Source: Parasutterella secunda
GTDB lineage: Bacteria > Pseudomonadota > Gammaproteobacteria > Burkholderiales > Burkholderiaceae_F
DNA length: 64,000 bases
Direction: 5' to 3'
NCBI RefSeq assembly: GCF_023336895.1
Contig: NZ_JAMBLT010000002.1
Location: 1-64,000, forward strand
The position numbers were made by a program, and so were the translations under genes. Below, piece after piece: positions 53,918 through 62,757 of the stretch (positions within the stretch are counted from its first letter, which is position 1; each line of letters begins with the position of its first letter). Under the pieces are notes generated by a model that searched no databases, was not told where the DNA came from, and saw nothing but the letters and a program-made list of their open reading frames with translations.

Positions 53918-55308
53918 GTCCGGTTCAGCCAAAAAATTACGGTTTTGTCAAACGACTGTTAGTTTGGGCAGGCACGGCAGCTCTCATCATGAGTCTGGCG
54001 GCCGCAGCGTCTTTATTTACCTTGTCTTATAACGAGGCTTGTGATGAACAAGACGACCTATTGGAAGAGGTAACAGGCGTTTTGGCTCGATTGGATATTT
54101 CCAGCAAACATCCCAGTGCTTTGTGGATGGATGATGATGACTTTGAGGACTGGTTCACACTGGATGAAGATTCCCCTCAAGCCATCGCTCCTGCCGGTTC
54201 AACCGTACTGGTCAGAACGCTTCACAAAGGCGGTCAAACCATTCGAGCCGTCTTTGATCAGGACCTTTATGACGGCGCACAAACACTTTTTATTTCCGGC
54301 ACAGAATACCGACTTTATCTTCGCACTCTTTCAGGCGGACAACATATTGCTGTTGCCCAGCGAATGAAAGAAATTGAGAAAATCGCCCGTCAAACAGCAT
54401 TAGCGGCTTCTCTTCCGCTACTGGGTTTATCTTTTGCATTGTTTATTATTTTGGCCGGCGTTTTATGGTATTCAATGAAACCCATTCACGCACTAACCTC
54501 CAAAATCAACCGCCGTCAACCCGATGACTTAACTCCAATTGACACACAAGGATTGCCTACTGAGTTGCTGCCAATGGTTGATGCATTTAATGGCGTTTTA
54601 TTCCGAATTGATGAACTAAGACAAAGAGAATCTCGCTTTGTTGCCGACGCTGCTCACGAACTTAGATCTCCGTTGGCAGCCCTTTCACTTCAGGCTGAAC
54701 GGCTGGAAAAAGCCACGATGAATGAGCAAGCCCAAAAGCAGCTCGCAGATCTGCGAATCAGCATTGATCGTGCAACTCGATTGGTTTCTCAGCTTCTTTC
54801 ATTAAAACGAGCTCAAATACAATCTGTGAAAAATAACGAGAAAAAAGCCGTCTTATCCGAAACGGTTGCTGCTGTCATTGAGCAAATTTGGGCTGATGCT
54901 GAAAAGAAAAACATTGAAATTGAAGTGTTGGGTTTTGACGAATACGATCAGGAGGGCAATGTTACCGTTGATGTTGCCGAGGATGACCTTTTCAGTATTT
55001 TGAGAAACTTAATTGAAAACGCCGTGAAGTATTGCCCAGAAGGTTCAACGGTTACCATTGAACTGGAGTCTCTTACTCCTTTCAAGATGAACATTCACGA
55101 CAATGGACCGGGAATCCCCAAAGAAGAACGAGAACGAGTCTTTGATCCTTTCTATCGAGTACTCGGCACCGGCGAAACCGGGACAGGCTTGGGAATGGCT
55201 ATTGTAAAAACACTAGCAGAACGCAATGGGTTGCGAATTACACTCAATGATGCCAATCCACTGGCAGAAAGCGATCAAAAAGGGCTAATGGTGACATTAC
55301 AAATATAG
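53914..55308 (+). CDS. Sensor histidine kinase, QseC/PmrB-like
   Basis: A 464-aa membrane kinase. TM1 is at about 20-38 and TM2 at about 163-186; between is a periplasmic domain with an acidic patch WMDDDDFEDWFTLDED (72-86), which could bind cations. HAMP linker follows, then H box DAAHELRSPLAALSLQAERL (His248), N box NLIENAVKYCPEG, and G boxes DNGPGIP and GTGLGMAI. It would phosphorylate the preceding regulator. AAGGA precedes the ATG, which overlaps the regulator's stop. Confidence 0.93.
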   Translation: MSPVQPKNYGFVKRLLVWAGTAALIMSLAAAASLFTLSYNEACDEQDDLLEEVTGVLARLDISSKHPSALWMDDDDFEDWFTLDEDSPQAIAPAGSTVLVRTLHKGGQTIRAVFDQDLYDGAQTLFISGTEYRLYLRTLSGGQHIAVAQRMKEIEKIARQTALAASLPLLGLSFALFIILAGVLWYSMKPIHALTSKINRRQPDDLTPIDTQGLPTELLPMVDAFNGVLFRIDELRQRESRFVADAAHELRSPLAALSLQAERLEKATMNEQAQKQLADLRISIDRATRLVSQLLSLKRAQIQSVKNNEKKAVLSETVAAVIEQIWADAEKKNIEIEVLGFDEYDQEGNVTVDVAEDDLFSILRNLIENAVKYCPEGSTVTIELESLTPFKMNIHDNGPGIPKEERERVFDPFYRVLGTGETGTGLGMAIVKTLAERNGLRITLNDANPLAESDQKGLMVTLQI

Positions 55309-55324
55309 ATTATCCACGCATGAG

Positions 55325-55350
55325 GGGCGGGAAAATTCCCGCCCTTTTTT
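55325..55350 (+). terminator. Terminator after the sensor kinase
   Basis: GGGCGGGAA/TTCCCGCCC is a 9-bp stem followed by six T. It lies 17 nt after the kinase stop and also directly beyond the end of the small minus-strand gene 55358-55504. Confidence 0.9.
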
Positions 55351-55357
55351 CGTCAGG

Positions 55358-55504
55358 TTATGACGGCCATGCGGACACGATTAACCACAGAATCAACACA
55401 AATCCAAACACCAGTTTATGTACAATGAATTGCACATTGATGTTGAATTTAATTTCAACTCGTGGCATCATGTCGGCATGAGATGAGTTCTTTGACTGTT
55501 TCAT
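55358..55504 (-). CDS. Small membrane peptide, copy 1 of a tandem pair
   Basis: A 48-aa frame read on the minus strand: a polar start MKQSKNSSHADMMPRVEIKF, then NINVQFIVHKLVFGFVL and a last ILWLIVSAWPS. Residues about 24-46 form one hydrophobic helix. The Shine-Dalgarno AGGAGGTGTGAG before the ATG is near-perfect. Copy 2 at 55929 has the same reading frame; of the eight codon changes between them four are synonymous and three of the four amino-acid changes fall in the first six codons, consistent with coding. I know no family. A structured leader of ~215 nt precedes it. Possible roles, all inferred: type I-like toxic peptide, or a small regulator of a membrane protein. Confidence 0.8.
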   Translation of the reverse strand: MKQSKNSSHADMMPRVEIKFNINVQFIVHKLVFGFVLILWLIVSAWPS

Positions 55505-55715
55505 CTCACACCTCCTACGGCCCACAAGTGTTCCAGCACTCGGGCCGTAAGTTTTTCCGGTTTTGTTATCAACCGTTAGGAACTATTCCTAACGATGATT
55601 GACCGACACCGGGAAACGGTCAATCCCTCGCTCGGAGCGCCTCCCCCCACCCAAGCGGATAGCTAAGCATATCGACAAAAAATCTCCTAAGTTTTGATCA
55701 AATACAAAGACAACT
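55505..55715 (-). ncRNA. Structured leader of small membrane peptide copy 1
   Basis: Minus-strand leader with perfect hairpins: TACGGCCC/GGGCCGTA (55516-55549, next to the Shine-Dalgarno), CGTTAGGAA/TTCCTAACG (55574-55594, triloop) and TTGACCG/CGGTCAA (55599-55623). The second and third hairpins are identical in copy 2; the first keeps its pairing but changes sequence there. A conserved TTTGTATTTGATCAAAACTTA at 55689-55709 probably belongs to the promoter. No known riboswitch class was recognised. The remaining 55716-55890 is not homologous to copy 2 and I see no gene in it. Confidence 0.6.
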
Positions 55716-55890
55716 GTGTTAGAGGGGCTGAACTCTTTTATCGAGGCCTCTTTTTCTGTTTTTGCGAGAAATTAAACGATAGTGTTTTGACGAAAACGAT
55801 CCAAAAGACAAAGTTAAGGTTAGTGTTGCTGAAGAAACGTTTCTGTGTTTGGAGAAATTTAATGTATCAGTTAGGACCTCTTCACATGAC

Positions 55891-55921
55891 GGACGAGGCT
55901 TTTATAAACCTCGTCCTTTTT
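55891..55921 (+). terminator. Hairpin next to small membrane peptide copy 2
   Basis: GGACGAGG/CCTCGTCC form an 8-bp stem with a T run on the plus strand. It takes the same place relative to the minus-strand gene as the kinase terminator does for copy 1, though the sequence differs. No plus-strand gene ends here, so its transcript is unknown. Confidence 0.7.
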
Positions 55922-55928
55922 CGTCAAT

Positions 55929-56075
55929 TTATGACGGCCATGCGGACACGATTAACCAGAGAATCAACACAAATCCATACACCAATTTATGTACAATAAA
56001 TTGCACATTGATGTTGAATTTAATTTCAACTCGTGGCATCATGTCGGCATGAGATGATTTCTTTAACAGCTTCAT
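55929..56075 (-). CDS. Small membrane peptide, copy 2 of a tandem pair
   Basis: A 48-aa frame: MKLLKKSSHADMMPRVEIKF, then NINVQFIVHKLVYGFVL and ILWLIVSAWPS. From residue 7 on it equals copy 1 except Phe to Tyr at position 33. GGAGG lies 7-8 nt before the ATG. It has its own structured leader, and a stable hairpin follows its stop codon, as in copy 1. It is too short for most gene finders. Confidence 0.8.
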   Translation of the reverse strand: MKLLKKSSHADMMPRVEIKFNINVQFIVHKLVYGFVLILWLIVSAWPS

Positions 56076-56285
56076 CTCTTGCCTCCAACGCCCTGTGTTT
56101 CGACCCTCAGGGCGTTAGTTTTTCCGGCTTTGTTATCAACCGTTAGGAACTATTCCTAACGATGATTGACCGACACCGGGAAACGGTCAATCCCTCGCTT
56201 GAGCTCCTCCCTCGCTCAAGCGGACAGCTAAGCATATCGACAAAAAGTCTATTAAGTTTTGATCAAATACAAAGAAGACCGTTAA
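56076..56285 (-). ncRNA. Structured leader of small membrane peptide copy 2
   Basis: The leader has AACGCCCTG/CAGGGCGTT (56087-56116), CGTTAGGAA/TTCCTAACG, TTGACCG/CGGTCAA and CGCTTGAG/CTCAAGCG (near 56197-56223). The first stem differs in sequence from that of copy 1, yet both pair fully: covariation that supports a selected RNA structure beside the ribosome-binding site. Confidence 0.6.
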
Positions 56286-56293
56286 AAAAAAAT

Positions 56294-56335
56294 CATAAAA
56301 AAAGGATTGGAATCCATGATAGAAACCAATCCCTT
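56294..56335 (-). terminator. Terminator after guaA
   Basis: Minus-strand GGATTGG and CCAATCC pair over 7 bp and are followed by a run of seven T (plus-strand AAAAAAA). It lies about 25 nt beyond the guaA stop. Confidence 0.75.
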
Positions 56336-56360
56336 ATTTTCAGGCGGAATTACTCCCAGC

Positions 56361-57926
56361 CTATTCCCACTCAATCGTGGCAGGCGGCTTACCGCTGATA
56401 TCGTAACAAACACGGTTGATACCGCGTACTTCATTGATGATACGATTGGAAACCTTACCCAATAACTCGTAGGGCAAATGAGACCAACGCGCCGTCATGA
56501 AGTCGCTCGTTTCAACAGAACGTAAGCTGACCACCCATTCGTAAGTACGGCCGTCGCCCATTACACCCACGCTCTTGACAGGAAGGAAAACCACAAAGGC
56601 TTGGCTGACCTTGTCATAAAGACCTGCATTACGAAGTTCTTCAATGAAAATCGCATCGGCTTCACGCAAAAGATCGGCATATTCCTTCTTGACTTCGCCC
56701 AAAATACGAACACCCAAGCCCGGACCTGGGAAGGGATGACGATAAACCATTTCAGCCGGCAAACCTAAAGCAACGCCCAATTCACGGACTTCATCCTTAA
56801 ATAGACCGCGCAACGGTTCAAGAAGTTTCAGATGCAGAGTATCTGGCAAACCGCCCACATTGTGGTGACTCTTAATCGTCTTTGCTTTCTTTGTCTTAGC
56901 ACCGGCCGATTCAATCACATCAGGATAAATCGTACCTTGAGCAAGCCACTTGGCATTGGGGAGCTTGGCGGCTTCTTCTTGGAAAACTTCAACAAAGAGT
57001 CGACCGATAATCTTGCGCTTTTGTTCAGGATCTGTGACACCGGCCAATTCACCCATAAAGCGGTCAACGGCATCAACCACTATGAGCTTTAAGCCCATGT
57101 TCTTTTCAAATGTTTCACGAACTTGTTCGCGTTCATTCTTGCGCAACAAACCGTTATCAACAAACACACAAGTCAATTGCTTGCCAATAGCCTTGTGAAT
57201 CAACGCAGCGGTCACCGAAGAGTCAACGCCACCGGAAAGACCCAAGATAACTTCTTCATCACCAACTTGTGCACGAATCTGCTCAACAGCTTCCTTCACA
57301 TAGTCACCCATGATCCAGGAAGGCTCTGCCTTACAGATATCGAGAACAAAACGGTTGAGGATTTGACGGCCTTGAAGCGTATGAGTTACTTCAGGATGGA
57401 ATTGAACCGCATAATAGTGACGGGTTTCATCACACATACCGGCGATGGGGCAAGAAGGCGTTGAGCACATCACTTTAAAGCCCTCGGGCAACTGCGTGAC
57501 TTTATCGCCGTGGCTCATCCACACCTTCATGATGGATTCGCCGGCTTCGTTCTTTGTATCTTCGATGCCTTTGAGCAATTCGGAATTGTTGTGGTTTTTC
57601 ACTTCGGCGTAGCCAAATTCACGCTTGCCGACATTTTCCACCTTACCACCCAATTGCTGAGCCATGGTTTGCATGCCGTAGCAAATACCTAAAATAGGTA
57701 CGCCGGCGTTAAAAACTGCTTGGCTGATTCGATCCGTGCTTTCTTCATAAGCGCTCATATGAGAACCGGAAAGGATGATGCCTTTCGGATTGTATTCGCG
57801 AATGAAGCTTTCGGAGACGTCATTGGGATGCACTTCGCAGTAAACGTGAGCTTCACGCACGCGACGAGCAATCAACTGCGTCACTTGAGAACCGAAGTCC
57901 AAAATAAGAATACGATCGTGAGTCAT
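56361..57926 (-). CDS. guaA: GMP synthase (glutamine-hydrolysing)
   Basis: A 521-aa enzyme making GMP from XMP. The glutaminase domain has [20 protein letters not shown], nucleophile Cys in ILGICYGMQ and His/Glu in QFHPEV. The ATP pyrophosphatase domain has [11 protein letters not shown] near residue 230, and the C-terminal dimer domain carries [17 protein letters not shown] and the end [11 protein letters not shown]. Length is the family standard (about 525). It follows guaB after 107 nt. Confidence 0.98.
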   Translation of the reverse strand: MTHDRILILDFGSQVTQLIARRVREAHVYCEVHPNDVSESFIREYNPKGIILSGSHMSAYEESTDRISQAVFNAGVPILGICYGMQTMAQQLGGKVENVGKREFGYAEVKNHNNSELLKGIEDTKNEAGESIMKVWMSHGDKVTQLPEGFKVMCSTPSCPIAGMCDETRHYYAVQFHPEVTHTLQGRQILNRFVLDICKAEPSWIMGDYVKEAVEQIRAQVGDEEVILGLSGGVDSSVTAALIHKAIGKQLTCVFVDNGLLRKNEREQVRETFEKNMGLKLIVVDAVDRFMGELAGVTDPEQKRKIIGRLFVEVFQEEAAKLPNAKWLAQGTIYPDVIESAGAKTKKAKTIKSHHNVGGLPDTLHLKLLEPLRGLFKDEVRELGVALGLPAEMVYRHPFPGPGLGVRILGEVKKEYADLLREADAIFIEELRNAGLYDKVSQAFVVFLPVKSVGVMGDGRTYEWVVSLRSVETSDFMTARWSHLPYELLGKVSNRIINEVRGINRVCYDISGKPPATIEWE

Positions 57927-57965
57927 GGTCGTTTGTCGTAAATATTAAAAAACAAAAATCATTAA

Positions 57966-58003
57966 GGCGCGAGTAAGTTTACAGATTAAACTCAACTCGC
58001 GCC
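57966..58003 (-). terminator. Hairpin between guaB and guaA
   Basis: GGCGCGAGT/ACTCGCGCC (9 bp) with an inner AGTTTA/TAAACT stem. On the minus strand it is followed by TTAATGATTTTTGTTTTTT. It could end guaB or act as an attenuator before guaA. Confidence 0.65.
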
Positions 58004-58033
58004 TGTTTATTCATCAAAAATGGCTACCGAAAC

Positions 58034-59500
58034 TTATTGTTCCTGACGGTAGTTCGGAGCTTCCTTCGTAATTCTTACGTCGTGGACGTGAGATTCACGC
58101 CAGCCGGCTGCCGTAATTTCAACGAATTCGGCACGTTGACGCATTTCTTCAACAGTGCGGCAACCACAATAGCCCATCGAAGAGCGCAAACCACCGATCA
58201 TCTGGTAGACGATCTGAGAAAGCGGTCCCTTGTAGGGAACCATACCTTCGATGCCTTCCGGAACAAACTTGCTGATGTTGCCGGAATTGTTGTCTTGGAA
58301 GTAGCGGTCAGCGGAGCCCTTCGTCATCGCGCCCAAGCTGCCCATACCGCGATAGCTCTTGAAAGAGCGGCCTTGATAAAGAACCACTTCACCCGGAGCT
58401 TCATCCGTACCGGCAAACATACCACCCATCATCACAGCGTAAGCGCCGGCGGCCAAAGCCTTGGCGATGTCACCGGAGAAGCGGATACCGCCGTCGGCGA
58501 TCAACGGAACGCCAGTGCCTTCCAAAGCTTGAGCAACGTCAGAGACGGCCGTGATTTGCGGGACACCGACACCGGCCACAATACGGGTCGTACAAATAGA
58601 ACCCGGTCCGATACCGACTTTAACGCCGTCGGCACCGGCGTCAACCAATGCGCGGGCAGCTTCGGCGGTAGCAATGTTGCCACCGATAACTTGCAGTTGC
58701 GGGTAATTCTTCTTCACCCAAGCCACGCGATCCAAAACGCCCTGAGAGTGACCGTGAGCGGTATCAACCACAATCACGTCAACACCGGCTTCAAGCATCA
58801 ATTCAATGCGTTCTTCCGTGCCCGCGCCGACACCAACAGCGGCACCGGCAAGCAGACGACCGTGGGAGTCTTTGGCGGCATTCGGGTGTTCACCGGCCTT
58901 AATAATGTCTTTTACCGTCATCAAGCCCGTGAGGTTAAAGTCCTTATCGACCACGAGAACACGTTCGACACGATGTTGATGCATCAAACGCTTGGCATCT
59001 TCGAGGCTGGCGCCTTCGCGAACTGTCACGAGGCGATCGGCCGGCGTCATGATTTGGGACACCGGGATATCCATGCGCGTTTCAAAGCGAAGGTCACGGG
59101 AAGTCACCATACCCAAGACACGCTTGTCATCGACAACCGGCAAACCGGAGATGTGACGTTCACGGCTCAAACGAATCACTTCACCGACTGTCATACCCGG
59201 AGTAACCGTAATCGGATCGGCCACCATACCGGCTTCATGACGCTTCACACGAGCCACTTCAGCTGCCTGCTGCTTCGGGCTCATATTTTTGTGAATAAAA
59301 CCGATACCGCCTTCTTGTGCCAAAGCAATAGCTAAACCTGATTCCGTCACGGTATCCATAGCAGCGGAAACCATCGGAATATTCAAGCTTAATTCACGGG
59401 TGATCTTGGTGGTCAGAACGGTGTCACGGGGGAGAACTTCAGAGTGTGCCGGAACGAGCAACACATCATCAAAAGTCAGTGCCTTTTGTCTAATGCGCAT
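58034..59500 (-). CDS. guaB: Inosine-5'-monophosphate dehydrogenase
   Basis: A 488-aa enzyme, the rate-limiting step to XMP. The barrel starts [17 protein letters not shown]; two CBS domains (about 95-205, [22 protein letters not shown] and [19 protein letters not shown]) are intact; the catalytic loop is [18 protein letters not shown] with the active-site Cys. The mobile flap is near [11 protein letters not shown]. Length is the standard. Confidence 0.98.
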   Translation of the reverse strand: MRIRQKALTFDDVLLVPAHSEVLPRDTVLTTKITRELSLNIPMVSAAMDTVTESGLAIALAQEGGIGFIHKNMSPKQQAAEVARVKRHEAGMVADPITVTPGMTVGEVIRLSRERHISGLPVVDDKRVLGMVTSRDLRFETRMDIPVSQIMTPADRLVTVREGASLEDAKRLMHQHRVERVLVVDKDFNLTGLMTVKDIIKAGEHPNAAKDSHGRLLAGAAVGVGAGTEERIELMLEAGVDVIVVDTAHGHSQGVLDRVAWVKKNYPQLQVIGGNIATAEAARALVDAGADGVKVGIGPGSICTTRIVAGVGVPQITAVSDVAQALEGTGVPLIADGGIRFSGDIAKALAAGAYAVMMGGMFAGTDEAPGEVVLYQGRSFKSYRGMGSLGAMTKGSADRYFQDNNSGNISKFVPEGIEGMVPYKGPLSQIVYQMIGGLRSSMGYCGCRTVEEMRQRAEFVEITAAGWRESHVHDVRITKEAPNYRQEQ

Positions 59501-59625
59501 GTTAACCTCAGTCGAAAAATGTAGAAAAAATTCGGCATCGCCATGGAGAATGGCGTAAAAAGATTAACGGCGTATTTTAACTTATTCCTAGAGTTTTTCG
59601 CAACTAAAAAAGCGATTTTTTTCGA

Positions 59626-59934
59626 TCATAACAGACGATGTTTTCCACCGTTGCGCCCGTGAATTAACACATTTTCGGGTTTTTGATTCTTTTCTTCACG
59701 CAACCGTCTGGCTGTCATGGGATCAACGGTCAGGGCAGGCAAAATTTCGATCCTATCGCCTTCTGAAATTTTTGTTTGCGGATCCGTCAGCACATTCCAA
59801 AGAGCTAATTTTTGATTGTTGCCTACCGTCCAGCCGGCCTCCTGAACGGCTTGCTGCAAAGTAGTGCCTTCGGAGAGCTCAAGCGTTTTTACAAAAACCT
59901 CATCACGATCAAGTCGAACGACAGTTACTTGCAT
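59626..59934 (-). CDS. rnfH: RnfH family protein (UPF0125)
   Basis: A 102-aa ubiquitin-like-fold protein. MQVTVVRLDRDEVFVKTLELSEGTTLQQAVQEAGW, RIEILPALTVDPMTARRLR fit RnfH (RatB). Function is unknown. The ATG at 59934 has GGAG 8-9 nt upstream. The family is usually with ratA and smpB; here ttdBA lies between it and smpB and ratA is missing. Confidence 0.88.
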   Translation of the reverse strand: MQVTVVRLDRDEVFVKTLELSEGTTLQQAVQEAGWTVGNNQKLALWNVLTDPQTKISEGDRIEILPALTVDPMTARRLREEKNQKPENVLIHGRNGGKHRLL

Positions 59935-60005
59935 TCTCAATCTCCAAAAACAGAAAAACCTCGGCCGGCAACAAACCAAGCCGAGGTGCATTTTAACCAA
60001 AACGG

Positions 60006-60623
60006 TTATTGAATGAAGCTGACATGCTTGTTGATTTCTTCAACAATCGGATTCTTCAGTTCATTAAAGTGCTTTTTATTTTGTTCAAAAAGGTTATTGC
60101 CGTGCGCATCAATGGAAACCACGAGCGGTCCGAATTCTTTCACACGCATCACCCACATGGCTTCAGGCATGCCCAATTCAGGCCATTGGCAGTCTTCCAC
60201 TTCTTCAACACACTCCGCTGCCACCACGGCGCAACCACCGGGGAAAACACAATGCAACGCCTTGGTTTCATTGCAGCCGGCTGTCGTATTTGGTCCCATA
60301 CCGCCTTTGCCGACAATAAGCTTTGTGCCTGTTTGTTCAAGGAACTGCTTTTGGAATTTTTCCATACGCATTGACGTTGTCGGACCAATGGAGACGACAT
60401 CAAACTTCGTCGGATCATCTTTGCGATGCACCATGATCGGACCGGCATGGAAAATCGCCTTACCCTTCAAGTCTACCGGCAACTTGCGGCCTAACTTCAC
60501 TAGGCGCGTGTGAGCGGCATCACGTGCCGTTACAAGGTAGCCCGTCAAATAAATCACATCACCGATTTTGATATCTTCCAAATCCTTGTCTTGGATCGGT
60601 GTTGTCAGAACTTTTTTGCTCAT
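60006..60623 (-). CDS. ttdB: L(+)-tartrate dehydratase/fumarase class I beta subunit
   Basis: A 205-aa subunit. [46 protein letters not shown] and IVGKGGMGP run closely along E. coli TtdB (201 aa), which forms part of L-tartrate dehydratase; fumarase of this class is alike. With TtdA it makes an oxygen-sensitive [4Fe-4S] hydro-lyase. The ATG overlaps the stop of the alpha gene in ATGA. It could equally be the cell's fumarase. Confidence 0.88.
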   Translation of the reverse strand: MSKKVLTTPIQDKDLEDIKIGDVIYLTGYLVTARDAAHTRLVKLGRKLPVDLKGKAIFHAGPIMVHRKDDPTKFDVVSIGPTTSMRMEKFQKQFLEQTGTKLIVGKGGMGPNTTAGCNETKALHCVFPGGCAVVAAECVEEVEDCQWPELGMPEAMWVMRVKEFGPLVVSIDAHGNNLFEQNKKHFNELKNPIVEEINKHVSFIQ

Positions 60624-61522
60624 AATCTAACTCCCTTGTAAGACAAGAGTTCGTAGCTCATATCCGCATAAAGCTTAATGGCAGCACGACGGTGTGCCCA
60701 ACAGCCCATGGAAATGCCCACAGCCAAACAAGAAGGATGGCGGGCGGCATCTTCAATATTGACACCCATCACGCTCTTGACGCCCGTCAGACCGCCAGGA
60801 CCGACGTTTAACTTATTGAGCCCTTCTTCGAGCAAACGTTCCATTTCAGCTCCGCGAGGATTGGGATTATGAGAGCCAACCGGACGCATCAACGCTTTCT
60901 TAGATAAGCGTGCAGCCACTTCAACGCTGCCGGCAATACCGACACCCACCAACACCGGCGGGCATGCGTTGATACCGCGCTCGACCATCGTATCGAAGAT
61001 GTATTGCACGATGCCTTCGTAACCTTCCACAGGCATCAACACTTTGGCCGTTCCGGGAAGAGAACATCCGCCACCGGCCATGTAGGCATAAATCACGCAC
61101 TCATCGCTATCGGGTACGATATCCCAATCAATCCAAGGGATACGGTGACCGGTATTGTTGCCTGAATTTTTTTCATCAAAAATTTGAACCGCGTTGTGGC
61201 GAAGAGGAGCCTGTACCGTTGCCCGGCGCGTAGCCTCCGCCAGAGCTTGCTGCATTTTTCCTAAAATCGGGAAACGATCACCGACTTCAATAAAGTACTG
61301 GATCACGCCCGTGTCCTGACACATCGGACGATCGAGTTCCTTGGCCAAGGCAATATCTTTAAACATTGCATCGTAAATAATCTTGGCCATATCCGTCGTT
61401 TGTTCGGCACGCAATTCTTCAAGCTTTGCTTGGACATCATCGGGAAGATGTTTGCCAAAATAAGCCGTGAAGTCTGCCATCACGTCGGTGAACTTTTTAA
61501 CGAGTTCAGCTTGATTTTCCAT
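60620..61522 (-). CDS. ttdA: L(+)-tartrate dehydratase/fumarase class I alpha subunit
   Basis: A 300-aa subunit. [14 protein letters not shown] carries the first cluster Cys, [11 protein letters not shown] and [11 protein letters not shown] the other two Cys, so the [4Fe-4S] ligands are all present. [19 protein letters not shown] and [10 protein letters not shown] match TtdA (303 aa). It works with TtdB; substrates are L-tartrate or fumarate/malate. The ATG at 61522 was chosen by comparison with TtdA; the upstream frame adds 17 unlikely residues. Confidence 0.88.
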   Translation of the reverse strand: MENQAELVKKFTDVMADFTAYFGKHLPDDVQAKLEELRAEQTTDMAKIIYDAMFKDIALAKELDRPMCQDTGVIQYFIEVGDRFPILGKMQQALAEATRRATVQAPLRHNAVQIFDEKNSGNNTGHRIPWIDWDIVPDSDECVIYAYMAGGGCSLPGTAKVLMPVEGYEGIVQYIFDTMVERGINACPPVLVGVGIAGSVEVAARLSKKALMRPVGSHNPNPRGAEMERLLEEGLNKLNVGPGGLTGVKSVMGVNIEDAARHPSCLAVGISMGCWAHRRAAIKLYADMSYELLSYKGVRL

Positions 61523-61707
61523 GATGTTCTTCTTTCCTAAAATTGACGAAAATTCGCGCCTCCAAGGCGCCATTTTAGATATTAGAAAGCTAATTTAATC
61601 GCGTCAACAGTGTTTTATGTAAAGCCAAATGGCTATATGATTTTCCTCAAAATGTAAGGCCTTGGTAGAATGTGACCCTGTTTGAACATTCAGGAAGTAC
61701 GAATACC

Positions 61708-62157
61708 GTGGCCAATATCGTCAATCGTAAGGCTCTTTTTGATTACTACATAGAAGAAAAGCACGAAGCAGGCCTCGTGCTTGAAGGATGGGAGGTTAAA
61801 TCCATCCGTGAAGGGCGTGCGCAAATTAAAGAGGCCCATGTCATAATCCGCGGCGGTGAATTGTTTCTCTTAAACGCTCACATTACTCCGCTAAAGACAG
61901 CCAGCACTCACACAAAGCCTGATCCCACCCGTCTGAGGAAACTATTGATGCACTCCCGTGAAATCAATAAGCTGATCGGTAAGGTGGAACGGGCCGGCTA
62001 TGCTCTCATCCCCCTTGATATGCACTTTACGCGCGGACGGGTAAAGCTGACCGTTGCGCTGGCCAAGGGCAAACGTCAGTATGAAAAACGGGCTGATGAA
62101 AGCAAAAAACAATGGGATCGCGATCGGGAACGTCTGATGAAAAAAGCTTCAAGGTAA
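61708..62157 (+). CDS. smpB: SsrA-binding protein SmpB
   Basis: A 149-aa tmRNA partner. [40 protein letters not shown] is the SmpB core, and the basic C-terminal tail [18 protein letters not shown] is present. The GTG at 61708 matches family N-termini and has AGGAAG 10 nt upstream; a GTG at 61672 is the alternative. It is divergent from ttdA and convergent with the unknown gene family. Confidence 0.95.
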   Translation: MANIVNRKALFDYYIEEKHEAGLVLEGWEVKSIREGRAQIKEAHVIIRGGELFLLNAHITPLKTASTHTKPDPTRLRKLLMHSREINKLIGKVERAGYALIPLDMHFTRGRVKLTVALAKGKRQYEKRADESKKQWDRDRERLMKKASR

Positions 62158-62179
62158 GTCGCCTTGAAGCTTCTGTCAG

Positions 62180-62212
62180 AGCCGTCTCTAAGAGGCGGCT
62201 TATTTATTTTCT
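62180..62212 (+). terminator. Terminator after smpB
   Basis: AGCCGTCTC/GAGGCGGCT form a 9-bp stem with a 3-nt loop (one G-U), followed by TATTTATTTT. It lies partly inside the 3' end of the convergent gene. Confidence 0.75.
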
Positions 62213-62754
62213 ATATTCTCTTTTTCCGAGTCTTCTGTTTTTTGAGCGGGATCTCGCCACTGAAGCTCATAGCCCACCAACATTTCTGTCCAACGTTTAA
62301 GTAGCGCAAGCATTTCCGGCGCCGGCACTTCCCCCAAGGGTTCTACCCCCTTTTTCGTCACCACGGCGAGCGTGTCGTAAACTTCCGCCATAAAAACAGC
62401 CATGGCTGAATAAATCAACGTAGCATTATCCTCGGGCAACTTGCCGCCAGCGGCCTGAGCAAGCTCTGTTCCAAGCTTAATTCTTAGATTGCCGGCTACA
62501 CCCACCGGATACCACTGCGGATCAATTTCAAATTGGGCATTTTTTCCGCTGAAAGTTGCGCCAAGCCAATTCATGGTCTTGCGATCCATGTCATCCATGA
62601 CATCCTCGGTGATTTCACCGGCAGCGTTTTTCTGTGAACGCATAGCCATTTCCATCATAAATTGTCCCAAAATGGCACCGGTGATATTCGGATGGCGCAA
62701 AGGTTGTTTTTGGCAATCACTTCCGCAGGAAGAGCAATTTCCACTGCAGCTCAT
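62200..62754 (-). CDS. Unknown tandem-family protein A, Cys-rich N-terminus
   Basis: A 184-aa soluble protein. The start MSCSGNCSSCGSDCQKQPLRH has four Cys in CxxxCxxCxxxC arrangement, a likely metal or Fe-S site. The rest is helical: LGATFSGKNAQFEIDPQWYPV near residue 63, NATLIYSAMAVFMAEVYDTLAVV and KRWTEMLVGYELQW. These three segments recur in the next genes upstream (FSGANTHF, ENESLMFSVFAYFVSEIYVLL, WSLRLTG). I do not recognise the family. GGAG precedes the ATG; the start lies 3 nt after the stop of gene B. Confidence 0.75.
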   Translation of the reverse strand: MSCSGNCSSCGSDCQKQPLRHPNITGAILGQFMMEMAMRSQKNAAGEITEDVMDDMDRKTMNWLGATFSGKNAQFEIDPQWYPVGVAGNLRIKLGTELAQAAGGKLPEDNATLIYSAMAVFMAEVYDTLAVVTKKGVEPLGEVPAPEMLALLKRWTEMLVGYELQWRDPAQKTEDSEKENIENK

Positions 62755-62757
62755 TGA

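Larger units (their letters stand above)
55351..56285. repeat. Direct repeat of the small-peptide cassette
   Basis: Two ~365-bp units (55351-55715 and 55922-56285) hold the small gene and its leader. Most of the sequence is identical, with differences clustered in the hairpin next to the start and in the first codons. Confidence 0.85.

Noticed and set aside
55694-55999. A 101-codon plus-strand frame across the small-peptide region
   Set aside because: It has no ribosome-binding site, runs through a terminator hairpin and into the peptide gene on the other strand, and does not occur in copy 1.
55505-56285. Leader of the small peptide as a known riboswitch (guanidine, Mn, Mg)
   Set aside because: The hairpins do not show the conserved core bases of those classes that I know; the structure is kept as unknown.
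58037-59335. A 432-codon open frame on the plus strand opposite guaB
   Set aside because: It is the antisense shadow of guaB, caused by codon bias. The guaB frame carries all family motifs, and the antisense frame has no ribosome-binding site or recognisable domain.
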